Part shown: one piece after another, positions 9,365-16,111 of the stretch
Position numbering within the stretch: the stretch's first letter is position 1
How the letters are laid out: every line of letters starts with the position of its first letter
The notes under the pieces: model-generated
Seen by the model: only the letters and a program-made list of their open reading frames with translations
Told to the model about the DNA's origin: nothing
The model's database searches: none
Source: DAOTXS01 sp034435055
Lineage (GTDB): Bacteria > Chloroflexota > Anaerolineae > UBA4142
Assembly: GCA_034435055.1 (NCBI GenBank)
Contig: DAOTXS010000087.1
Coordinates: 62,001 to 126,000, forward strand
Direction of reading: 5' to 3'
DNA: 64,000 nucleotides
Program-made: the position numbers and the translations under genes

Positions 9365-9396
9365 TTATCCACTTGGCTTAAAAACCATGTTATAGT
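9365..9396 (+). promoter_or_regulatory. Activator-type promoter with extended -10 for the riboswitch transcript
   Basis: TTATCC (9365-9370), 20 bases, then TG-T-TATAGT (TG at 9388-9389, hexamer 9391-9396). The -35 is poor but the extended -10 is good, as expected for an activator-dependent promoter. The same TTATCC-N20-TATA layout recurs exactly at 13044-13075. Predicted start near 9403. Confidence 0.6.
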
Positions 9397-9420
9397 TTGT
9401 GCCAGAGAGTACTTGAGCAT

Positions 9421-9514
9421 TTGTCGATAAAGGCAAACCCATCGAGAGGTGGGGACGCAAAGCCGCGGATCCGCCAGTCAAGCCATCGACTAGGACAGCC
9501 GGGTTGCCGAACAA
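9421..9514 (+). promoter_or_regulatory. Cyclic di-GMP-I (GEMM-I) riboswitch
   Basis: Aptamer controlling the 119-residue protein at 9541. Seen: closing stem TTGTCG (9421-9426) with CGAACAA (9508-9514, one bulged A); the conserved GGCAAACC (9432-9439); a P2 hairpin CCCATC-GAGA-GGTGGG with a GNRA tetraloop; the conserved GGGACGCAAAGCC (9452-9464); and the downstream helix ending in CCGGGTTGCCG, all in the order of the GEMM-I consensus. The gene's Shine-Dalgarno (AGGAGAAG, about 9528) follows the aptamer by 14 bases with no terminator-like hairpin visible, so control of translation initiation is the likelier mechanism. Confidence 0.93.
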
Positions 9515-9540
9515 TGTGATGCAGGAAAGGAGAAGATGAG

Positions 9541-9900
9541 ATGAAGTCAGCACATTGTTCAATCAATTGGGGTAAGAGTTTCGCGTTTGTCCTGTTGGTC
9601 ATCGTCTTTGCGGTGATGGTGATCTCGCTTGGGACGCTGAACAACAACACGACGCCGAATGGCATCGGCGTCGATTGGGGCAACCGAGCAGTCCCGGTGT
9701 GTCCCGCAAACGCGAAAGATTGTAAGACAGCGGTGGATTGGGGTAGTCTTACGGCGCCTTGTCTGCCAACGGATTCGAATTGTGGCTTGGGTCCGGTGGC
9801 GGTAGATTGGGGCAGTATTTATTCGGCGCCCCCGTGCAAGCCGGGTGATCCTAAATGCGAGCCGGAATTTGAATCCCAGTCGGTGGACTGGGGAAGCTGA
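9541..9900 (+). CDS. Small exported or membrane-anchored protein built of VDWG / C-x6-C repeat units (unknown function)
   Basis: 119 residues, no family recognised. Residues 1-12 include SINWGK, followed by one hydrophobic segment (13-33) that is a signal anchor or uncleaved signal. The remainder is three imperfect units: VDWG at 44, 65 and 88, each followed by a proline-preceded cysteine pair with exactly six residues between (C54-C61, C74-C81, C99-C106). The protein ends in a fourth VDWGS at its C-terminus. Six cysteines in an exported protein suggest three small disulfide loops. It lies directly under a c-di-GMP-I riboswitch and upstream of a protease sharing both the SINWGK start and the VDWGS motif. 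ATG 9541 has a good Shine-Dalgarno. Role unknown: candidates are a matrix component, a partner or a substrate of the protease. Confidence 0.85.
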   Translation: MKSAHCSINWGKSFAFVLLVIVFAVMVISLGTLNNNTTPNGIGVDWGNRAVPVCPANAKDCKTAVDWGSLTAPCLPTDSNCGLGPVAVDWGSIYSAPPCKPGDPKCEPEFESQSVDWGS

Positions 9901-9924
9901 GTCGTGTAAATTAGGCAAGCAGGT

Positions 9925-9958
9925 AGATTGCCGAGTAAAGGTGCTCGGCAATCTTTCT
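9925..9958 (+). terminator. Intrinsic terminator between the VDWG protein and the S8 protease
   Basis: Eleven-bp perfect stem AGATTGCCGAG / CTCGGCAATCT (9925-9935 with 9944-9954), eight-base loop, short T-rich tail. It implies the protease gene has its own promoter. Confidence 0.88.
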
Positions 9959-9980
9959 ATCAAACTGCACTGTTTTATCC
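9954..9980 (+). promoter_or_regulatory. Pho-box-like motif upstream of the S8 protease (array 2)
   Basis: TTCTATCAAA followed by CTGCACTGTTT and TTATCC (9975-9980) resembles arrays 1 and 3 (TATCAAACTG then TTTATCC), but the second half-site is degenerate and no good -10 lies 20 bases further on. It overlaps the tail of the preceding terminator. Confidence 0.45.
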
Positions 9981-10010
9981 GCCGACGGGGCGAGGTAAAC
10001 AGGTAAAGTG

Positions 10011-10025
10011 AAATCACTGTGATTT
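10011..10025. promoter_or_regulatory. Perfect inverted repeat AAATCAC-T-GTGATTT before the protease gene
   Basis: Seven-base arms around a single base, 18 bases upstream of the ATG and just before the Shine-Dalgarno GCGGAGGAC. It could be an operator for a dimeric regulator or a small leader hairpin masking nothing obvious; no known family assigned. Confidence 0.5.
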
Positions 10026-10043
10026 GAAATCGCGGAGGACAAC

Positions 10044-12050
10044 ATGGCAGAATCAACCAAATCGTCATCGATTAACTGGGGCAAAGGCGTCAGCATTTTG
10101 TTGTTGCTGGCGTTCGCGCTCATCCTGTCCTTGGCAACCGTCTCGGCAGCGGAACCGATGCGCGCGCACCCGGCGTTGCTCAAGCTATCCAAAGAACGAC
10201 CAGATGCCAAGTTTCGGGTCATCGTTCAGAAAAACGCGCAGGATAATTCGGCTGAGCAAGAAATGGGCAGATTGGGCGGCAGGAAAGACAAGGATTTACG
10301 AATCGTCAATGGCTTTGTCGCCGAATTGTCTGGACGCCAGATTGAAGCGTTATCTCGAACAAGAGGCGTGCGCTGGGTTTCGATTGATGCACCGGTGCGT
10401 TCATCCGGTTCAACGGGCTACTATACCTACCGCGATGAATTTTCCAGCGTCTCGTTGGCTGGCTCTAACGGTACGCAAAACTGGGCGGGCAACAAGTGGA
10501 CTGAAGTTGGTGAATCGGATGGCACGGGTTCCGGAAATGTTAGAGTCGTTGCGAGTTATAGTTGCGCCGCTGGCAATTGTCTGCGTATCGGCGGTGGCAG
10601 AATATCTGGTGACGGAGCGTACCGCAAAGCCGATCTGAGCGGTGCCACCTCGGCTACCTTATCATTTAGCTACAAGATCTATGGCAGTTCGTTGGCAAGT
10701 GTCAGTCTTCAACTTTCTGCCAACGGTGGTTCCAGTTGGACAACTCTGAAGACATACCCGCTTTCTGCCACCAGCAGTCAGGTTCAAGAAACATTCGACG
10801 TCTCGGCTTATATTGCAAGCAATACCGCTATTCGATTCTACGGCTCTGGCTACACCATTGGTTACTTGCACATCGACAATGTCCAAATCGAATACATGCG
10901 TCTTGCAAGCACGTATGTCAAGGAGATCTTGGCGGATAAAGTTTGGAAGGATCTTCCCAATGAGCCGGGGCAGGGCGTCACGGTCGCCGTTGTGGACTCG
11001 GGCATTAACGCTCAACATGGTGATTTTCTCAATGGGAACACGTCGCGTGTTACCGGTTCCGTGAACTGGAGTAGCAACTCAACAAACACGGCTGATGAAA
11101 ATGGTCACGGCACACACGTGGCGGGAATCATCGGCGGGATTGGCACAATGTCGTCGGGGTCACGTATGGGCGTTGCGCCCAGAGTTAATTTGCTCAATGT
11201 CAAGGTGAGTGATTCGCAAGGACGCTCGTATACGTCGGACGTCGTCAACGCGTTACAGTGGATTTATGACAATCAAGCCACCTATAACATCAAAGTCGTG
11301 AATCTTTCGCTCAACAGCACGGTGCCTGAATCGTATCATACCAGCCCGCTTTCGGCGGCAGTTGAGATATTGTGGTTCAGCAAAATTGTGGTCGTGGTGT
11401 CAGCAGGCAACAATGGGACAGGCAATGGTCCAGTCACGCTCTATCCGCCCGCGAACGATCCGTTCGTCATCACCGTTGGGTCGGTGGATGATAAAGGGAC
11501 AATGAATCCAACGGATAATACGATTCCGGCATTCTCGGCGTATGGAAAAACCGAGAGCGGATTTGCCAAACCCGAAATCGTCTCACCGGGCTTGGGGATC
11601 ATCAGCACGCTTGCCAGCACAAATTCATATGCCTACGTCAATTATCCGAACAATCGCGTGGATCCGAATTACTTTCGAATGTCCGGAACGTCGGCGTCTG
11701 CGGCGGTGGTGACGGGAGCGGTAGCACTGTTGTTGCAGGATGAGCCGAATCTGACCCCGGATCAGGTTAAATATCGGCTAATGGCGACAGCGAACACGAA
11801 ATGGTCAGGTTACAATACTGCCAAAGCCGGTGCCGGGTTGTTGGATATCAAAGCGGCAATGAAGGGAACTACAAAGGAATCGGCAAACACCGGCATCGCC
11901 GCAAGTAAGCTCTTGTTCACGGGCACAAACCCAGCGGTGTGGAATAGCGTCGATTGGGGCAGCGTGGATTGGGGCTCGGTCGATTGGGGTAGCGTCGACT
12001 GGGGTTCCGTCGATTGGGGTAGTGTGGATTGGGGCAGTTGGCGACCGTAA
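10044..12050 (+). CDS. Secreted subtilisin-family (S8) serine protease with inserted beta-sandwich and C-terminal VDWGS repeat tail
   Basis: 668 residues. N-terminal SINWGKG then a hydrophobic signal segment ending near ATVSA (about residue 34); an I9-type propeptide (about 40-125); a Gly/Ser/Thr-rich stretch of about 160 residues (about 128-285), which looks like a jelly-roll/MAM-like beta-sandwich; then the S8 catalytic domain. The triad is intact: Asp in VAVVDSGIN, His in GHGTHVAGI, Ser in SGTSASAAVV. The last 34 residues are six VDWGS units plus WRP. Placing a sandwich domain between propeptide and catalytic domain is unusual. The tail and the N-terminal SINWGK are shared with the small protein at 9541. 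SD GGAGG precedes ATG 10044. Cargo or self-processing role unknown. Confidence 0.92.
   Translation: MAESTKSSSINWGKGVSILLLLAFALILSLATVSAAEPMRAHPALLKLSKERPDAKFRVIVQKNAQDNSAEQEMGRLGGRKDKDLRIVNGFVAELSGRQIEALSRTRGVRWVSIDAPVRSSGSTGYYTYRDEFSSVSLAGSNGTQNWAGNKWTEVGESDGTGSGNVRVVASYSCAAGNCLRIGGGRISGDGAYRKADLSGATSATLSFSYKIYGSSLASVSLQLSANGGSSWTTLKTYPLSATSSQVQETFDVSAYIASNTAIRFYGSGYTIGYLHIDNVQIEYMRLASTYVKEILADKVWKDLPNEPGQGVTVAVVDSGINAQHGDFLNGNTSRVTGSVNWSSNSTNTADENGHGTHVAGIIGGIGTMSSGSRMGVAPRVNLLNVKVSDSQGRSYTSDVVNALQWIYDNQATYNIKVVNLSLNSTVPESYHTSPLSAAVEILWFSKIVVVVSAGNNGTGNGPVTLYPPANDPFVITVGSVDDKGTMNPTDNTIPAFSAYGKTESGFAKPEIVSPGLGIISTLASTNSYAYVNYPNNRVDPNYFRMSGTSASAAVVTGAVALLLQDEPNLTPDQVKYRLMATANTKWSGYNTAKAGAGLLDIKAAMKGTTKESANTGIAASKLLFTGTNPAVWNSVDWGSVDWGSVDWGSVDWGSVDWGSVDWGSWRP
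11949..12038 (+). repeat. Six tandem 15-bp units encoding VDWGS
   Basis: The six units differ by synonymous changes (GTC/GTG, GAT/GAC, GGC/GGT, and AGC/AGT/TCG/TCC serines) while the peptide is identical, so the array has diverged at DNA level under protein-level constraint rather than being a fresh duplication. Confidence 0.95.
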
Positions 12051-12072
12051 GAAGGTAGAAAACGTTAGTGGA

Positions 12073-12105
12073 TGGCTGGGGGGGCTGTGCCACCCAGCCA
12101 CCTTG
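12073..12105 (+). terminator. Possible terminator after the protease gene
   Basis: TGGCTGGG / CCCAGCCA stem (12073-12080 with 12093-12100), twelve-base loop, followed by only a weak T-rich stretch. Moderate support. Confidence 0.5.
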
Positions 12106-12130
12106 TTATTCAACCTTTCAAATAACGATG

Positions 12131-12227
12131 ATGTCATTCTGAGGAGGTGAAGCAACTGAACGCTTCGCGTCTTGCAAACTACTTTGCCAAGTCTCTAGCG
12201 AGATGCTTCGCTACCTCAGCATGACAT
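12131..12227. repeat. 97-bp palindromic element (MITE/REP-like) with 24-bp imperfect terminal inverted repeats
   Basis: The left end starts ATGTCATTCTGAGG (12131-12154) and the right end (12204-12227) is its inverse with 20 of 24 positions matching. The interior holds further CGCTTCGCG and AGCGAGATGCTTCGCT palindromic pieces. No coding capacity. Such GTCATTCTGAGG-type elements are widely dispersed in environmental bacterial genomes; it is probably a non-autonomous repeat. Confidence 0.75.
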
Positions 12228-12293
12228 GACGACATTTACCAGCCCTTTCAAGTCGTGCTTTATGCACCATCCGAGGACGAAGGGAGGATAATC

Positions 12294-12425
12294 GTGATTG
12301 ATACCAGAATCGATGCGTTGACCCGGGCGCAAGTGTTTGCGCTACTCCTCTCGTTTGCGTACCTGCCGATGTTTCTGCTCGGCTTGGGAATTCTGATTCT
12401 CTTGATTGGGTTAGGGCTAATCTAG
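12294..12425 (+). CDS. 43-residue hydrophobic membrane peptide (unknown)
   Basis: GTG start with a near-perfect Shine-Dalgarno (AGGGAGG, 12280-12287) at good spacing. The first 12 residues hold all the charges (MIDTRIDALTRA); residues 13-43 are wholly hydrophobic, enough for one long or two short membrane spans. It ends at TAG 12425 and is followed by a small hairpin AGGGTTG / CAACCCT (12440-12458). It lies between the VDWGS protease and the c-di-GMP enzyme. No family recognised. The combination of strong ribosome site and coherent membrane topology argues that it is real. Confidence 0.6.
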   Translation: MIDTRIDALTRAQVFALLLSFAYLPMFLLGLGILILLIGLGLI

Positions 12426-12570
12426 TGCAGCGACATGAAAGGGTTGCCTACCAACCCTATTGGGAATGGCAAGCCCCCTACGTATTTCATTCGAATATGA
12501 ACTATGCACTTTATGTTGATGCGCTACCAGTCAAGTTGTCTTGCATCGCTATCAAAAACACAGGATTACG

Positions 12571-13002
12571 ATGATCAAAATGAAAATGCCAGTCACGCTT
12601 TCGGCAAAAAACCAAACCGACGAAAAGGCGCAGCAGTTCCTGCGTGAATACGGCGACCAGATTGTTGATTTGCTTGGCAAAGTCAACCGGGCACATCTCA
12701 GGGGGCAAGGCAAAATCTTGTTTCACCCAATCAGTGAGGATGATATTCTCCACTGGACTTTGGAGTGGAAGCAGGATCAGGTTTCATTCGACCTGAACCT
12801 TGTGGTGCATATCGAAAAAAATGATGACTCTTTGCCGGTTGAAAGCGTGTTGGTGCATCGCCATGCCTGTGCGCCGTACAATTTTGCTGGACATATGCCC
12901 ACCACCCGGATGCGTCGTTTGAACGGCTTTTCGATGCCAGAGATCAAACGGGCGGTGGAAGCGGAATTCACTCAAGAGGAGTTTCCCAAACGCAGAAATT
13001 AG
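12571..13002 (+). CDS. Hypothetical protein, soluble, about 143 residues
   Basis: No family recognised. The sequence is hydrophilic without signal or membrane segment. It begins MIKMKMPVTLSAKNQTDEKAQQFLREYG, has a probable helix to residue 45, alternating strands around HWTLEWKQDQVSFDLNLVVHIE, and a conserved-looking HRHACAPYNF segment, and ends in a charged helix. ATG 12571 follows AGGA; in-frame upstream codons to TTG 12541 remain possible. It sits just before the array-3 promoter of the GGDEF/HD-GYP gene. No function is proposed. Confidence 0.7.
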   Translation: MIKMKMPVTLSAKNQTDEKAQQFLREYGDQIVDLLGKVNRAHLRGQGKILFHPISEDDILHWTLEWKQDQVSFDLNLVVHIEKNDDSLPVESVLVHRHACAPYNFAGHMPTTRMRRLNGFSMPEIKRAVEAEFTQEEFPKRRN

Positions 13003-13009
13003 GTGAAGC

Positions 13010-13075
13010 GTTTATCAAACTGTTACGCAATCGATATACTTCTTTATCCTTTTACCCGACAAATCGTGTTATAAG
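13010..13075 (+). promoter_or_regulatory. Pho-box-like repeats and promoter (array 3) of the GGDEF/HD-GYP gene
   Basis: Half-sites GTTTATCAAA (13010) and CTGTTACGCAA (13020), then TTATCC (13044-13049), exactly 20 bases, and an extended -10 TG-T-TATAAG (13067-13075). Spacing from TTATCC to the -10 equals that of array 1. Predicted start near 13082, leaving a leader of about 190 bases. Confidence 0.6.
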
Positions 13076-13268
13076 GTTGGTAGCAAAAGTTGTGGTAGCC
13101 GGTCTACCCAACCGAGCGCATGGCGGACGCATTCAACCCCTCCACCACTGAGGAACTCACACTCTAGTTTTCGTCGCCGTTCCTGTTCGCCACCATCGAT
13201 TGGTCGATTCAGATTGTGAACAGTCCAATTTTCCACTAGCCGCAAATTCTGTTATCTGGGAGAAGAGG
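13075..13268 (+). promoter_or_regulatory. Structured 5' leader of the GGDEF/HD-GYP gene
   Basis: Complementary segments GGTTGG (13075-13080) and CCAACC (13108-13113) enclose GTAG-N-CTAC (13095-13107). Downstream is GGCGGACGCAT (13122-13132), then no clear structure until the Shine-Dalgarno (GGGAG at 13257) and ATG 13269. It lacks the GEMM-I core. The pair TAGCAAA (13081) and GGCGGA (13122), 41 bases apart, recurs with 42-base spacing in the leader before 33723. Confidence 0.4.
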
Positions 13269-16052
13269 ATGAAGTTGTCCAAGCGGGCTTGGGCTTTTAT
13301 TTGGCTAATTCTTGTTTTAGGTATTTTGGCAACTTGTTCTGCGTACCTCGCTTGGGAACCTGCCAAGGCACCCTGGCTACCCTTTGTCATCCTGGTAACT
13401 TTGGCAACAATTGCGCAATTATTGCGGGTTGAAGCCCCCACGCATCAACTTTACTACGCCACCTATGCCTTTTTATTTGCCGGCTTGATTCTCCTGCCTC
13501 CTTTTCTGTTTGTCTTGCTGGTAATCATCCCCTATCTGATTCAATGGGCAAAAGAGCGCATCCTAAATAGTCCGCACTTGAAGAACTGGTATCTCCAACC
13601 CTTTAATATTTCCAATCACATCATCACCGGCACGCTAGCGCACTATTTTTACCTTTGGATATTTCCCCTCTTTGAAAAGCCGGTGGATTCTCCACTGAGT
13701 GTCGTCACGTCCTTGCTAACCGCGGCGCTCTACGTTATGATTAACCACCTGTTGACCGGCATTGCGATTATGCTGGCGCGGCATGTGTCCTTCCGCGAAT
13801 CCGGCGTTCTTGATCTTTCCAACCTGCTTTCCGATTTTATTCTGGCATGTATCGGAATCGGGATCGCCATTGTATGGCCGATCAATGCCTGGTTCATTAT
13901 TCCGATTCTTGCGCCGCTGTTGGTGATGTATCGCGCGCTCAAGGTCCCCTTGTTACAACGTGAAGCGCAGACTGACGAAAAGACCGGTTTAGCCAACGCC
14001 CGCCATTTTTCCAATACTCTGACGGCTGAGTTACAACGCGCCAAAAGGTTCAATCGTCCCCTGTCGCTCATCATGTCCGATTTGGACTTGCTCCGTAACG
14101 TCAACAACACCTACGGCCATCTTGCCGGCGATGCGGTACTGGCTGGAATCGGCAAAGTCATTCGCGCGACGATCCGTGATTACGATTTTGCCGGACGCTT
14201 TGGCGGTGAAGAATTTGCGATTGCTTTGCCGGAAACTGAAATCGTTGAAGCCCAAGCCATCGCTGAACGCATTCGCCAAACTATCGAGAACACGCGATTT
14301 GAGATTCCTACTAATCCATCAGCCATTCGGGTGACGATGAGTTTTGGCGTCTCTGCGTTTCCCAGCGATGGCTCAACGTTAAATGCTTTGATTCACCAAG
14401 CCGATGTGGCAGTTTTTCAAGCCAAACTCAAAGGGCGCAACCGAGTTGAGCTTGCCGCGAACGTGCCGCAATCTGCCAAATTGGAAAGCGTGACGCCAGA
14501 TGATCGACTCGCTCAAAACGTTTATCCTGTCGCGGAACGACCGGCATCGATCATCGAATCGGAAAAAGGCACGCCCCCTCCGCCGAAAAACAATGTCAGC
14601 CCATCCAGTCTTTCGCAGAGGATGGGGAAACTATTTGTGGCAATCGTTATCTTCGCGGGTTGTATGATCGCCTGGTTAGGGTTTGGGCAAACGACACCGG
14701 ATTGGGTAACCATCATCCTTCTGTCAATCGTAGCCGTGTTTGGCGAACTCTTTCAAGTTCGGTTGTACGGCGACAGCACGCTCTCTGTTTCTGCAACAAT
14801 TAGTTTTGCGGCGGCGTTGATTGCCGGCATCCCAGGTATTGTCTTTGTTAGTGTAGCGATCGTCCTAACGCATTGGGCGCGCAACTTGCGGATTCCTTGG
14901 TACAAGACATTTTTCAATTGGGCTACTCACGTGATCGCCGCCTCAATTCCGGCGATTGCGGTGCGCACGCTGGGATTGTCGGTCAACGTCGATAACTTTC
15001 TGCCTTTGATCCTCTTTGCGTTTGTGCTATCGATCGTGTACTATTTTGTGGAATCGGGCTTGGTCGTCACAGCCATCAGTTTATTTGAAAGCAAATCGGT
15101 TCTGGTGACTTGGCGCCAAGAATTCGGTTGGATGGTGGTTTATTATTTGGCATTGGGAATCATGGGATTGTTTATGGCGATCATTTACGTCGATCACGAA
15201 ATTGGAATGGTCGGAATTTTTGCCTTTCTCATGCCTATGTTTATTTTGTATTACGCCCAACAACAATACGTGGAACGCACCAAAGATAGCGTCAGTGAAC
15301 TTGAACGGATGAACCAAGAACTTTCGCTGGCGAATCGCCAGGTGAATTTGGCGAATCAATCCATCCGCCAGATGAATGACGAACTATTTCTAACGCTTGC
15401 CATGATCATCGATGCGCGCGATCCGTTCGTCTCTGGTCATGCGGCGCAGGTGGCGCAATACGCGGATGCCATCGCCAAGGAATTGCGCTTGACGCCGGAA
15501 CGGACAGAGCAAGTTCGACAATCGGCGTTGTTGCACGATATTGGCAAGATTGGTATCCCGGAGCGCGTCCTGAACAAACCCGCCAAATTAACCGAGCACG
15601 AATATATTTTCATCAAACGGCACGCCGAGTTGGGCGCACAATTTCTTGATACCGCGCAGGGCTTGCGTCATCTGGCACCCTTTATCCGGCATCATCACGA
15701 GTGGTGGAATGGCAACGGGTACCCCAGCGGTTTGAAAGGTGAACAAATTCCACTGGAAGCTCGAATTCTGGCGGTGTGTGATGCCGTCGAAGCGATGGCG
15801 TCGGATCGCGCGTATCACCGCGCAATGTCCTTGGAAGACATTATCGCCGAACTCAAACGTTGCGCCGGCATTCAATTCGATCCGCGTGTGATTGACGCGT
15901 TTGTGCGAGTAGCGGAACGTCACGGTACACGCTTGGTCTTCAACTCGGCACGTGCGATTGTCGAAAAGAGGCGACACACCACCCATTTTTCACGCGATGT
16001 GGGTCTCGCCGGTTTCGACGCCGCGCAATTTGTGGGTTTATTGCCGGTCTAA
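13269..16052 (+). CDS. Membrane c-di-GMP synthase/phosphodiesterase: TM module, GGDEF, second TM module, HD-GYP
   Basis: 927 residues. Membrane module 1 (about 8-220), GGDEF domain (about 230-390) with intact GGEEF at residue 312 and an RDYD inhibitory site five residues before it, a low-complexity linker (about 400-455), membrane module 2 (about 455-665), a coiled-coil stretch (about 670-705), and an HD-GYP domain (about 705-910) with LLHDIGKIG, HHHEWW and NGNGYP. Both catalytic signatures look active, so it could make and degrade c-di-GMP in response to different inputs. GGDEF before, and HD-GYP after, a second membrane module is an uncommon order. The start is ATG 13269 with GGGAG; the frame runs open to 13200. 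A terminator follows. It lies 3.8 kb from a c-di-GMP riboswitch. Confidence 0.95.
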   Translation: MKLSKRAWAFIWLILVLGILATCSAYLAWEPAKAPWLPFVILVTLATIAQLLRVEAPTHQLYYATYAFLFAGLILLPPFLFVLLVIIPYLIQWAKERILNSPHLKNWYLQPFNISNHIITGTLAHYFYLWIFPLFEKPVDSPLSVVTSLLTAALYVMINHLLTGIAIMLARHVSFRESGVLDLSNLLSDFILACIGIGIAIVWPINAWFIIPILAPLLVMYRALKVPLLQREAQTDEKTGLANARHFSNTLTAELQRAKRFNRPLSLIMSDLDLLRNVNNTYGHLAGDAVLAGIGKVIRATIRDYDFAGRFGGEEFAIALPETEIVEAQAIAERIRQTIENTRFEIPTNPSAIRVTMSFGVSAFPSDGSTLNALIHQADVAVFQAKLKGRNRVELAANVPQSAKLESVTPDDRLAQNVYPVAERPASIIESEKGTPPPPKNNVSPSSLSQRMGKLFVAIVIFAGCMIAWLGFGQTTPDWVTIILLSIVAVFGELFQVRLYGDSTLSVSATISFAAALIAGIPGIVFVSVAIVLTHWARNLRIPWYKTFFNWATHVIAASIPAIAVRTLGLSVNVDNFLPLILFAFVLSIVYYFVESGLVVTAISLFESKSVLVTWRQEFGWMVVYYLALGIMGLFMAIIYVDHEIGMVGIFAFLMPMFILYYAQQQYVERTKDSVSELERMNQELSLANRQVNLANQSIRQMNDELFLTLAMIIDARDPFVSGHAAQVAQYADAIAKELRLTPERTEQVRQSALLHDIGKIGIPERVLNKPAKLTEHEYIFIKRHAELGAQFLDTAQGLRHLAPFIRHHHEWWNGNGYPSGLKGEQIPLEARILAVCDAVEAMASDRAYHRAMSLEDIIAELKRCAGIQFDPRVIDAFVRVAERHGTRLVFNSARAIVEKRRHTTHFSRDVGLAGFDAAQFVGLLPV

Positions 16053-16071
16053 AACACTGTTCGCTTCATTG

Positions 16072-16100
16072 ACCCCCGCGCTGAGCGGGGGTTTATATTT
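16072..16100 (+). terminator. Intrinsic terminator after the GGDEF/HD-GYP gene
   Basis: ACCCCCGC / GCGGGGGT stem (16072-16079 with 16085-16092), five-base loop, then TTATATTT. Confidence 0.85.
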
Positions 16101-16111
16101 CCCTTTATCGA

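Noticed and set aside
10024..10638. 204-codon frame overlapping the S8 protease start
   Set aside because: Out of frame with the protease, cysteine/arginine-rich and without domain features; the protease frame carries signal, propeptide and triad.
11949..12038. Fifteen-bp tandem units considered as a CRISPR or VNTR
   Set aside because: No spacers between units; they are coding VDWGS repeats with synonymous divergence.
13075..13268. Leader of the GGDEF/HD-GYP gene as a second GEMM-I riboswitch
   Set aside because: It lacks the GGCAAACC and GGGACGCAAAGC core segments and the GNRA hairpin between them; only a GGACGCA fragment matches.
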